Assembly: GCA_013140705.1 (NCBI GenBank)
Contig: JABFSH010000028.1
Coordinates: 62,001 to 126,000 of the forward strand
Direction of reading: 5' to 3'
Length of the DNA: 64,000 bases
From: Methylococcaceae bacterium
Lineage (GTDB): Bacteria > Pseudomonadota > Gammaproteobacteria > Methylococcales > Methylomonadaceae
Of this stretch, positions 28,971 through 36,768 are shown in pieces; position 1 is the first letter of the stretch; every line of letters begins with the position of its first letter. The notes beneath the pieces are model-generated. The model had not been told where the DNA came from, made no database searches, and saw only the letters and a list, made by a program, of their open reading frames with translations. A program made the position numbers and the translations under genes.

Positions 28971-30790
28971 TGACGAGTCAACAAAATAGGCATGGTTTCT
29001 TTCTGATCCGGTGCAATGCCTAACACCCGCAAAGCACCCGCCATAACCTTAGAAAATACCGGCGCCGAAACCAAGCCGCCGTAATACTGGCCCGCTGAAG
29101 GTTCATCAATCATGACGACAATAATCAGGCGTGGATCCCTGGCAGGCGCAATGCCGGCAAAAACAGCGAAATAACTATTGCTGGAGTAGCCTCCCGCTCC
29201 GGCCTTTTTGACCGTGCCCGTTTTCCCTGCCACGCTATAGCCGTCAACTCTCGCCTCGTATGCCGTACCGTCCTTACTGATCACCGTTTCCATCATGGCC
29301 CTGACGCTTTTCGCTGTGTTGGCCGAAAATACCCGCCGGGCATCCGTATCCTCGTCCCTTTTAAACAGACTCACGGAATGCAAGATGCCATCATCCGCCA
29401 AAGCCGTATAGGCACGCGCCACTTGCAGTGCAGAAGCGCTCAAGCCATAACCGAACGACAAGACTGCACGATCAAAATCTTTCCATCTGTGGTAATCCGA
29501 TAAAGTGCCATTCGCTTCACCCGGAAATCCGGTGCCGGGAGCAGTGCCAAAGCCCAGACTCTTATAAATTTCCCAAAAATATTTGGGAGGCATTGCCAAA
29601 GCCATCTGACTCACAGCCACGTTGCTGGATTTTTTTAATACACCTGTCAAATCCAGGGAGCCGTAGTTATGCACATCTTTAACGGTGTGGCGTCCTATTG
29701 CATAAAACCCATGTGTTTCAAATACTTGATTGGGCCTGACATAGCCACCATCCAGGCCAGCCGCAACCACGAAAGGCTTGATCGTCGAACCGGGCTCAAA
29801 CACATCCGTCATTGCCCTGTTTCTGTAAAGACTTTCCTTTAAATTTTTGCGTGTATTGGGATTAAAGGTGGGCTGGTTAACAGCCGCCAATATTTCACCG
29901 TTTTTTGCGTCCAGAACAACCAGCGAAGCTGATTTTGCTTTGTTGGCAGCAACAGCCAACTGCAATTCCCGGTACGCCAGATATTGAATGCGTTGATCGA
30001 TACTTAATTCCAGCGTTTTGCCAGCTACGGGATCCTTGATATTTTCGACATCGCCAATCACTCGCCGTAAACCGTCCCTGATCACCCGCTTACTGCCTGG
30101 TATCCCTTTTAACTGCTTTTCAAATGCCGCTTCCAAGCCCGTCTGTCCGACATCATCAGCATCGGTAAAACCGACCACATGGGCCGACACCTCGCCTGCC
30201 GGATAAAAGCGTTTGAATTCACGTTCAAAATAAACGCCTGCAATTTTTAACGTCTTCACCTGATCGCCCAATTGAGGGTTCACTTTCCGTACCACGTAAA
30301 CAAATTGCCTTTTTGTGTCTTCATTCAACAGACTGCTAATCTTGTCGTTTGGCAATGCCAGGATGACTTCCATTTGTTTTATTTTTTGCACTTTCTCCTT
30401 GAGAAGCTTGGCACTTAGCTCTTCCTTTTGGTTCTTATCCAGACGTTTTCCCAAGCGTTTGGCCAGATCAAGTTCGGCCACATGCAATTCCTGAGGTGAT
30501 ATGACTTTCAGTTCCTTCGGATTAACGCCAATCGATTCAACCGGAGCGCTAATCGCCAAAGGGGCTCCATGTCTGTCCTTGATCATGCCTCGATAAGCAG
30601 ATACAGACACGTCACTGACGTGCCTCATATCACCTTGCTCCTTGAGAAACTCTTTATCCAGTACTTGTAAATACACAGCGCGGCAAACCAGTACCAGCAT
30701 GCAAACCATCATGAAAGCGCACAAGAATTTTCTTCTGACAGAAAAATCCGTTACATGCCTGCTTGCTTTTGTTTCCCGAAAAACTAGCAT
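28967..30790 (-). CDS. ftsI: Septal peptidoglycan transpeptidase FtsI (PBP3)
   Basis: The 607-residue class B penicillin-binding protein crosslinks septal peptidoglycan with FtsW. It has a short cytosolic N-terminus, one membrane helix (about 23-42), a pedestal domain with the YRGMIKDRHGAPLAIS stretch near 68, and a transpeptidase domain. The active-site motifs are SxxK in PGSTIKPF near 335, SSN near 388 and KTGT near 525. The start directly abuts the ftsL stop. The pedestal contains a lysine-rich insertion near 115-140, as in several relatives. Confidence 0.98.
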   Translation of the reverse strand: MLVFRETKASRHVTDFSVRRKFLCAFMMVCMLVLVCRAVYLQVLDKEFLKEQGDMRHVSDVSVSAYRGMIKDRHGAPLAISAPVESIGVNPKELKVISPQELHVAELDLAKRLGKRLDKNQKEELSAKLLKEKVQKIKQMEVILALPNDKISSLLNEDTKRQFVYVVRKVNPQLGDQVKTLKIAGVYFEREFKRFYPAGEVSAHVVGFTDADDVGQTGLEAAFEKQLKGIPGSKRVIRDGLRRVIGDVENIKDPVAGKTLELSIDQRIQYLAYRELQLAVAANKAKSASLVVLDAKNGEILAAVNQPTFNPNTRKNLKESLYRNRAMTDVFEPGSTIKPFVVAAGLDGGYVRPNQVFETHGFYAIGRHTVKDVHNYGSLDLTGVLKKSSNVAVSQMALAMPPKYFWEIYKSLGFGTAPGTGFPGEANGTLSDYHRWKDFDRAVLSFGYGLSASALQVARAYTALADDGILHSVSLFKRDEDTDARRVFSANTAKSVRAMMETVISKDGTAYEARVDGYSVAGKTGTVKKAGAGGYSSNSYFAVFAGIAPARDPRLIIVVMIDEPSAGQYYGGLVSAPVFSKVMAGALRVLGIAPDQKETMPILLTRQ

Positions 30791-31060
30791 TTACGGTTTT
30801 ATCGAAATAATATTTTCCCGCATCGGCATAACCAGCCTATTTTTACGAGCGGCCAGTTCAACCTGATTTTGTTCCACTAATGTCGTCTGTTCTAACTGCA
30901 TTTGCACCCATTCCACCTCATAATCATCCAGAGCTTTTTCCTGCTTCTCAATCTCGATAAAAACCAGTCGGGAATGGTATTTGCTGTAAATCACTGCCAT
31001 AGCCGATATAAGAAGAAGCAACGACAGACTCCCTAAACCCAGCAAACGTTTTATGTCCAC
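30791..31060 (-). CDS. ftsL: Cell division protein FtsL
   Basis: This 89-residue bitopic protein has a short basic N-terminus, one membrane helix (about 8-25) and a periplasmic coiled coil beginning YSKYHSRLVFIEIEKQEKAL. It ends with the RKNRLVMPMRENIISIKP pattern typical of FtsL. It works with FtsB and FtsQ to activate FtsWI. It is placed exactly between rsmH and ftsI with no intergenic bases on either side. Confidence 0.95.
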   Translation of the reverse strand: MDIKRLLGLGSLSLLLLISAMAVIYSKYHSRLVFIEIEKQEKALDDYEVEWVQMQLEQTTLVEQNQVELAARKNRLVMPMRENIISIKP

Positions 31061-31987
31061 TTAGACTCTCTCAGCTACTCGCATAATTGCACTTCTTGCT
31101 CTCGGATTTTGAGCGACTTCTTGCTCACTGGCCTTGATGGCACGTCCTATCTTTACAAAAACACCTTTTTTAATATCCACTTCCTTGATCGGAAGTTTGC
31201 CAGGATTGTATTTGGCCCCAGCTTCGTCCCGGATGAAGCGCTTGACAATTCGGTCCTCCAATGAGTGAAATGAAATGACCACCAATCTTCCATGAGGCAT
31301 CAATAGTCGAACAGACTGCTGTAACACGTCTGTTAATTCATTCAGTTCTTTATTAATTTCAATTCGTATGGCCTGAAACGTGCGAGTGGCCGCATGTTTG
31401 AATTTGTCTTTAACCGGTACGGCATCTTCAACAAGCTGAGCTAACTGTCTTGTAGAGCTGATGGGGGCCACGATTCGCTTTTCAACAATAGCTTTCGCTA
31501 TGCGCCGCGCAAATCGCTCTTCACCATATTCAAACAAAACTTTACTCAAGGTCTTTTCATCGACACTGGCCAACCACTGTTCAGCAGAAATACCCGCACG
31601 GGTATTCATTCGCATATCCAGGGGTCCGTCACGCAAAAAGCTAAACCCCCTGCTGGGGTTATCTAGCTGGGGCGATGACACTCCCAAGTCAATCAAAATA
31701 CCTGCCACTTTACCCAAAAGTCCTTCTCTTGCAACTACGCTTTCCAGTTCAGAAAATCGCTCGTGCAATAGTGAGAATCGAGTATCCTTGAGCAAGGTCC
31801 GGGCATGCTCAGAGTCAATGGCGTCCACATCCCTGTCAAGCGCCAATAATCGTCCTTCCGGTCCTAACTGACTTAAAATGCCTTGACTGTGACCACCCCT
31901 GCCAAACGTACAATCCAGATAAATGCCATCTGTTTTGATAGCCAACTGCTCAAGCACTTCGAAATATAAAACCGGGAAATGTTCCAT
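31061..31987 (-). CDS. rsmH: 16S rRNA (cytosine(1402)-N4)-methyltransferase
   Basis: The 308-residue enzyme, formerly MraW, methylates C1402 of 16S rRNA in the decoding centre. SAM motifs are YLDCTFGRGGHSQGIL near residue 20 and GRLLALDRDVDAID near 46. GILIDLGVSSPQLDNPSRGF near 97 and SFHSLEDRIVKRFI near 255 are family signatures. It lies 100 bp after mraZ. That spacer contains a small dyad (AGTGG and CCACT, 32068-32082) that might attenuate, but this is weak. Confidence 0.98.
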   Translation of the reverse strand: MEHFPVLYFEVLEQLAIKTDGIYLDCTFGRGGHSQGILSQLGPEGRLLALDRDVDAIDSEHARTLLKDTRFSLLHERFSELESVVAREGLLGKVAGILIDLGVSSPQLDNPSRGFSFLRDGPLDMRMNTRAGISAEQWLASVDEKTLSKVLFEYGEERFARRIAKAIVEKRIVAPISSTRQLAQLVEDAVPVKDKFKHAATRTFQAIRIEINKELNELTDVLQQSVRLLMPHGRLVVISFHSLEDRIVKRFIRDEAGAKYNPGKLPIKEVDIKKGVFVKIGRAIKASEQEVAQNPRARSAIMRVAERV

Positions 31988-32087
31988 TCATTAATCTCCT
32001 TTCGATTGCGTGAACAGGAGATGACACTCCGAGGTCGACAAGGGCTCAGGAAGTATTGCTTCAGCCCAGTGGCTTAGCCACTTCAAG

Positions 32088-32555
32088 TTAAAATGACAAA
32101 GGTCCTAACTCTTCGAGTCCTTCGGTATTATTGCCAATCATCCAGCCACTTTCCTTAGCGATCCACGCATCTTCATTCCATATTTCAAATTTGTTCAATT
32201 GGCCAAGCAAGACAATTTTCTTATCCATGGACGCAAACTTTCTTAGCATCTCGGGCAATAATAATCGCCCCTGCGCATCCATCTCACATTCCGATGCGTT
32301 ACCAATAAGAAAGCGCCTTAGATTTCCTGCCATTGGATTTAAAGTGGGCATCTTGCTGAGCGTTTGTTCAAGCTTTTCCCACTCAGGAAGCGGATATAAC
32401 CACAGGCAACCGTTTTCACCGACGCAGCGTTCATTAACTGCCACTGTTACAACCAACTGGCGCTCACAGCAATCTTGCAATTCTTCCCGATACCGGGTTG
32501 GAATTGCGATACGACCCTTGTCGTCCAGATTGATTGAACTACGACCTCGAAACAA
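32088..32555 (-). CDS. mraZ: Transcriptional regulator MraZ
   Basis: The 155-residue protein contains two AbrB-like halves, each with a DxxGR-type motif: NLDDKGRIAIPTRYRE near residue 9 and MDAQGRLLLPEMLRKFA near 90. It binds repeats in front of its own operon and represses the dcw cluster. The start is TTG with an AGGA ribosome site, and family members begin MFRG as here. Four well-spaced MraZ boxes lie just upstream, so autoregulation is visible in the sequence. Confidence 0.96.
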   Translation of the reverse strand: MFRGRSSINLDDKGRIAIPTRYREELQDCCERQLVVTVAVNERCVGENGCLWLYPLPEWEKLEQTLSKMPTLNPMAGNLRRFLIGNASECEMDAQGRLLLPEMLRKFASMDKKIVLLGQLNKFEIWNEDAWIAKESGWMIGNNTEGLEELGPLSF

Positions 32556-32590
32556 AATTTATCCTGCGAAACCAGAAAAACCAAAAATCA

Positions 32591-32626
32591 TCCACTTTTC
32601 ACCACTATTCCCCACTAAGCTCCACT
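32591..32626 (-). promoter_or_regulatory. MraZ operator: four 10-bp-spaced boxes
   Basis: On the minus strand AGTGGA, AGTGGG, AGTGGT and AGTGGA occur at exact 10-bp steps (plus-strand starts 32591, 32601, 32611 and 32621). MraZ is known to bind GTGG-type repeats with this period in front of its operon. The farthest box overlaps the -10 element, which fits repression. Confidence 0.88.
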
Positions 32627-32652
32627 ATAGATTTGAAACCCTTCTTAGTCAA
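32624..32652 (-). promoter_or_regulatory. Promoter of the mraZ-dcw operon
   Basis: TTGACT (32647-32652) and TATAGT (32624-32629) are separated by 17 bp on the minus strand, each matching 5 of 6 sigma70 consensus positions. The predicted start of transcription is near 32617, inside the MraZ boxes and about 60 bp before the mraZ TTG. It is the strongest promoter match I found in the window. Confidence 0.8.
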
Positions 32653-32982
32653 GGGGGATTTGATTTAAATTCTTCCTATTTTGACAATGACTTACAGACT
32701 GTTCGGCAGAGGTTTACATCACTTAAAACGCAATAAATCAAATCCATCGATTAATCAATAAAGTGTGTAATTTCTTTAATAAAATACTTCACTCAAAATG
32801 AAGCCGAAATGGGGATATGACAAGCAGGAAAAATTCAGGGGCGTCCGCAATAATCGCGGGAAGATCTCAGGAGAGGATTTAGTTCGGAAGGGCTTGCGGA
32901 AAGCGTCTTAAAGATGTGCCAACTTGTTGTAAAAACAAATCCTGACTGATCTGAAATCGACATCGAGAAAAACAAAAAGAAA

Positions 32983-33330
32983 AAGTCGGCCTGTAAGCCG
33001 GGTTCTGTCGAGAACAGTCATTCATCTAGGCTGCAAGTCACCTTACAGCTCGAGCGATCTACCCAGGAACCGCGCGGGCCACGCGTCTGTCCCTCTATTT
33101 GATCTTGCTCCGGGTGGGGTTTGCCATGCCACATCTGTTACCAGTTGCGCGGTGCGCTCTTACCGCACCTTTTCACCCTTACCAGCTCAAGAACTGGCGG
33201 TTTATTTTCTGTGGCACTTTCCGTAGACTTACGTCTCCCAGGCGTTACCTGGCACCCTGCCCAGTGGAGCCCGGACTTTCCTCCATTTTATCGTTAACGA
33301 TAAAACAGCGACTGCTCAGCCGACTTTTTC
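32983..33330 (-). ncRNA. rnpB: RNase P RNA
   Basis: This is the catalytic RNA that trims tRNA 5' leaders. On the minus strand the universal GAGGAAAGTCCGGGCTCC (about 33268-33286) and the 3' block ACAGAACCCGGCTTACAGG (about 32990-33010) are present. They can form helix P4, and the ends pair as P1 (AAAAAGTCGGC with GCCGACTTTT). The length of about 348 nt and the helix set suggest bacterial type A. A T-rich run follows the 3' end as a terminator. The exact ends are estimated from P1 pairing, to within a few bases. Confidence 0.95.
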
Positions 33331-33471
33331 AGCGGCTAGTTTACCACAGAGTGACTGGCTTTTGTGATTCAATTCACCAATCATCACTTACATGCGGAAT
33401 CATTCGAATTTCGTAATGAACTGAATTCCAACCGTATTCACAAATTAAAACGCGCCTGAATGCGTTATAAG

Positions 33472-34761
33472 TTACGGATTTTTATTCTTGGCCTCTATCC
33501 ATCGCGACATATACTGAGTGCTTTTATGAAAATGATGGCGCAGCAGCGTACCAACAAAATTCTGTTGCCGTTCTTGAGCCAGATTTTCTTTCAATTGGAA
33601 AATCCTCTCGATTAACAGATGCGCATAATCGTCCTGGGCGAAATAATGCGTCAAAATGCCGAAACCTCGCTGTTGAGCTTTTAGCCATTGAACCTCATCA
33701 ACATAAAGTTGCACGGCAGCCTCGGCAAAAGCCTGAGTTTCATTTTCTATTTGTCCGCCCCAAGGCCGATTGCCGCACATGGCTTCAGCACCAATCGAGG
33801 TCGTCACACTCGGCGTACCCACCCTCATAGCATCCATCAGTTTGCCTTTAATACCGGCGCCAAAACGCAAAGGCGCCAAGCATACGCGTGCCCTTCGCAT
33901 TACTTGCAACGCATCGTCAGCCCATCCCTTTATGTAAAAACCCTGTTTGGGACTGTGCAATTGCATGGCTTTGGGGGGTGTATAGGCGCCATACACATGG
34001 AGCTCGACATCAGGAAGGCTAGACCGTATAAACGGCCAGATCGCATGCTTCAAATACAAAACCGCATCCCAATTTGGTTCATGGCGGAAATTGCCGATTG
34101 AAATAAAGTGCTGCCGATCAGAAAAGCCTGGCAATACCCCGTGTACTTGCATGGTATTTTTTAAAAACGGACAGTATTGCAATAATGGTTTGGGAATCGA
34201 AAAACAATCGGCCAGTAAATTCATCTCAAACTGCGAAATGATCAAAGACAAGTCACATCGATAAATGGAAGCTATTTCGCGCTGCGCCATATCGTCTTCC
34301 GTCATTCGTTGATAAAGCTCAACCGTCTCAATAAGAACCGGGCCGACACGCTGGCGCTCGTCTTCAGTAGCCGCTTGTTTTTGGCCTTGTCTTAAGTATT
34401 GCTGCCGAACATGACGGAGGCTGTGTAAATCTTCGGTATCTAAAATTCGTAAAGCGTCCGGGCACATCTGTTCAACCCGCCAGCCGAATTGCTCTTCGGT
34501 AAAAAAACGGTCGAATAGTACGACAGCGGGATTTAACTCACCAATAAAATCGTTAAAACTGGAGTCGTTCAGGATGATGGGTTGTTCCTGCACGCCAAAT
34601 GCTGACAAATCCGCTCTGTGTTTGGACAAAGCCGAAGCCGACGCAAACACTATGCGCCAATGATTGGCATGAAATAATTCAATCAATTCCATCATACGAC
34701 TGCCCGCCGCCGAAGATTTTGGCTCCGGCCAGACATAACCGATGATGAGCAATTTTTTCAT
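33472..34761 (-). CDS. Glycosyltransferase, group 1 family
   Basis: The 429-residue protein begins MKKLLIIGYVWPEPKSSAAG, a GT-B N-terminus. The donor-binding region near 310-330 is RFGAGIKGKLMDAMRVGTPS, followed by TSIGAEAM. The same architecture and the GIKGK motif recur in the C-terminal domain of the 1083-residue protein at 46173-49424. Substrate is unknown. ATG 34761 is chosen because the fold starts there; 41 upstream codons lack similarity. It stands alone between rnpB and an outer-membrane protein gene, away from the main polysaccharide locus. Confidence 0.82.
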   Translation of the reverse strand: MKKLLIIGYVWPEPKSSAAGSRMMELIELFHANHWRIVFASASALSKHRADLSAFGVQEQPIILNDSSFNDFIGELNPAVVLFDRFFTEEQFGWRVEQMCPDALRILDTEDLHSLRHVRQQYLRQGQKQAATEDERQRVGPVLIETVELYQRMTEDDMAQREIASIYRCDLSLIISQFEMNLLADCFSIPKPLLQYCPFLKNTMQVHGVLPGFSDRQHFISIGNFRHEPNWDAVLYLKHAIWPFIRSSLPDVELHVYGAYTPPKAMQLHSPKQGFYIKGWADDALQVMRRARVCLAPLRFGAGIKGKLMDAMRVGTPSVTTSIGAEAMCGNRPWGGQIENETQAFAEAAVQLYVDEVQWLKAQQRGFGILTHYFAQDDYAHLLIERIFQLKENLAQERQQNFVGTLLRHHFHKSTQYMSRWIEAKNKNP

Positions 34762-34993
34762 TATTGAAATGACTCCAGAATGGCATTTGCACGAGAAAAC
34801 CGCATTATAGTCCCTCTCGCTATCGTTTCGTGGCGACACAACTGGATGAAGAGTTATGTTGGGCATGTTAAAAAAACAGCTCAAATAATCTATCGAATGT
34901 TACTCGAACAATCGCCTTCGCTTAGCATGATAAACTAATTATGCTAGACTATTTTGAATAGAATTCTTTTATGTTCAATACTATGGAGCAACT

Positions 34994-35725
34994 ATGTATG
35001 TAAAAACCTGCACTATGTTTTTAATGGCTACCGTCGCAACCCCGGCAACCGCTGAAACGCAACCCGCTTTAAATAACACGACATGGACAGGTTTTTATGC
35101 AGGCGTAAGCTTGGGCGCGATTATTAACGAATCGCACTTGAATGCTGACCACAATAATGGCATAAACACCTTTCTCGAATCTTCATACAATGAACAGCTG
35201 GACTCGACCGACGTCTTGCCTGGCATTCATGCTGGCTATAACCATCAGCTTTCATCAGGTCTGGTCTTGGGTGGTGAAGCCGATTTTACCTATCCGGACA
35301 GTACTGGCGAATTTACCAGCTCTTTGCAAGATGACGATGTCAACAACTTCGACAAATTTACTGTCAAAAACCGGCTGCAAGGTGCTGTTCGTGGCCGCAT
35401 CGGTTATGCACTGGCCAATTTTCTGCCCTATGTGACAGTCGGTGTCAGCTTTGCCGACACCGGCCTGCGCTATGAAAACGAATTGGGCGACAAATACCAA
35501 AAGAACAGTGTTCAGGCAGGCTGGATTCTGGGTGGCGGCCTGGAATATGCATTTTGCAAAAACTTTTCTCTGCGCACCGAATATCTCTACACAGACTATG
35601 GCAGTCCTGTATCGATGGCTATCCCCAATGTGGGAGATGGTAACGATGGTTACGATCCAAACGGCTTTGCCAAAGCTGATTTAGTATCCCATAGCGTCAG
35701 AGCCGCACTTAATTTCCGTTTTTAA
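34994..35725 (+). CDS. Outer-membrane beta-barrel protein (Omp25/OmpA-barrel-like)
   Basis: The 243-residue precursor has a signal peptide ending near TPATAETQ, then the motif TWTGFYAGVSLGAIINES that opens small eight-stranded barrels of the Omp25/31 type. Repeated amphipathic strands include LPGIHAGYNHQLSSGLVLGG and GRIGYALANFLPYVTVGVSF. The chain ends RAALNFRF, with the terminal Phe used in barrel assembly. No peptidoglycan-binding domain is present. The role is probably structural. Transcription likely ends at the palindromic element 43 bp downstream. Confidence 0.87.
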   Translation: MYVKTCTMFLMATVATPATAETQPALNNTTWTGFYAGVSLGAIINESHLNADHNNGINTFLESSYNEQLDSTDVLPGIHAGYNHQLSSGLVLGGEADFTYPDSTGEFTSSLQDDDVNNFDKFTVKNRLQGAVRGRIGYALANFLPYVTVGVSFADTGLRYENELGDKYQKNSVQAGWILGGGLEYAFCKNFSLRTEYLYTDYGSPVSMAIPNVGDGNDGYDPNGFAKADLVSHSVRAALNFRF

Positions 35726-35767
35726 CAGCCCATCATGTCAAGTCTGGTAAGGACAGGATTATATTCT

Positions 35768-35890
35768 AGGGAACCTCTAAAAATTATCCGATCATGCTTC
35801 GACAGGCTCAGCACGAACGGATAAGTTACTGATTTAACAAGACTCCCGTTCGCACTGAGCCTGTCGAAGTGCAATTTTTAGAGGTTCCCT
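35768..35890. mobile_element. 123-bp MITE-like nested palindrome
   Basis: Perfect 18-bp terminal inverted repeats, AGGGAACCTCTAAAAATT (35768-35785) and its complement (35873-35890), enclose a second inverted repeat. Its arms contain CTTCGACAGGCTCAGCACGA and the near-complement ending CTGAGCCTGTCGAAG. The inner motif is of the REP-like type common in many bacterial genomes. There is no coding capacity. It lies between the convergent barrel gene and rsmI and could terminate both. A degenerate copy is at 2266-2357. Confidence 0.8.
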
Positions 35891-35894
35891 CTAT

Positions 35895-36755
35895 CTAATC
35901 CTGTTTACCTTGAGCCATCTCCAAAGCCGCCTGATACAATATTTTCTTCCGGGCGCCGGTAATTTTTACCGCCATGTCTACAGCTGTTTTAATAGAGCAT
36001 TCCTCCAATAAAACGCTAAGAAGCTTTTCCTGTTCCGGCGTAATCAGCTGGTCTTTTTTATCAATGATTGCTCCTTCAACAATAACGACAAATTCACCTT
36101 TGCGCATATTGTCACTGCTTTCCACCAATGCCAGCGCAGCGCCCAAAGGCGCTTTGACGATGGTTTCGTGGAGCTTTGTCAGTTCCCGGGCAATCACAAG
36201 CTGACGATCCAGCGGCAGTACCTCTGCCATGTCTTTCAGTGAATCCAGAATACGATGACTGGATTCATAAAACACCCAGGTGGTCGGCTGCGTCAGTTTT
36301 TCCAAAAAAAACGCTTTGCGTGCTGAAGCCGACCTCGGAGAAAAACCTTCAAATGAAAACTGAGTGACGGGCAATCCCGCAACCGATAACGCGGCAATCA
36401 GTGCGCAGGCTCCCGGAATCGGAACCACGTCGAGCCCAGCCTCTTTAATCAGCTTTACCAGCGGCAGACCCGGGTCACTTAAAAGCGGCGTTCCGGCATC
36501 AGACACCAGGGCAATTGAAAGTCCCGACCGCAGCTTTTCCAGTAACCCGGCGGAGGCCTTATCTTCATTATGCTGATGTAGCGATACCAACTTATTGGTA
36601 ATGCCGTAGTGCTGTAACAGCATCCGGACATGACGGGTATCTTCAGCGGCAATTAAATCGGCCTGCTTTAAGGTTTCTATGGCTCTGAAACTGATATCGG
36701 CCAGATTACCTATTGGCGTAGCAACCACGTATAATTTGCCATACTCACTTGACAT
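35895..36755 (-). CDS. rsmI: 16S rRNA (cytidine(1402)-2'-O)-methyltransferase
   Basis: The 286-residue enzyme 2'-O-methylates C1402, the same base that RsmH in this window methylates at N4. Family motifs are LYVVATPIGNLADIS near residue 7, AAEDTRHVRMLLQHYGI near 38, VSDAGTPLLSDPG near 80 and VFYESSHRI near 160. ATG 36755 has an AGGAG ribosome site, so it is preferred to the codon at 36776. It diverges from lpoA with only about 13 bp between the start codons. Confidence 0.97.
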   Translation of the reverse strand: MSSEYGKLYVVATPIGNLADISFRAIETLKQADLIAAEDTRHVRMLLQHYGITNKLVSLHQHNEDKASAGLLEKLRSGLSIALVSDAGTPLLSDPGLPLVKLIKEAGLDVVPIPGACALIAALSVAGLPVTQFSFEGFSPRSASARKAFFLEKLTQPTTWVFYESSHRILDSLKDMAEVLPLDRQLVIARELTKLHETIVKAPLGAALALVESSDNMRKGEFVVIVEGAIIDKKDQLITPEQEKLLSVLLEECSIKTAVDMAVKITGARKKILYQAALEMAQGKQD

Positions 36756-36768
36756 GCAGTTTTCTCCT

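Noticed and set aside
32591-32626. Short regularly spaced repeats as a CRISPR-like array
   Set aside because: Units are 6 bp at 10-bp steps in front of mraZ and match the known MraZ operator; there are no spacers of CRISPR length.
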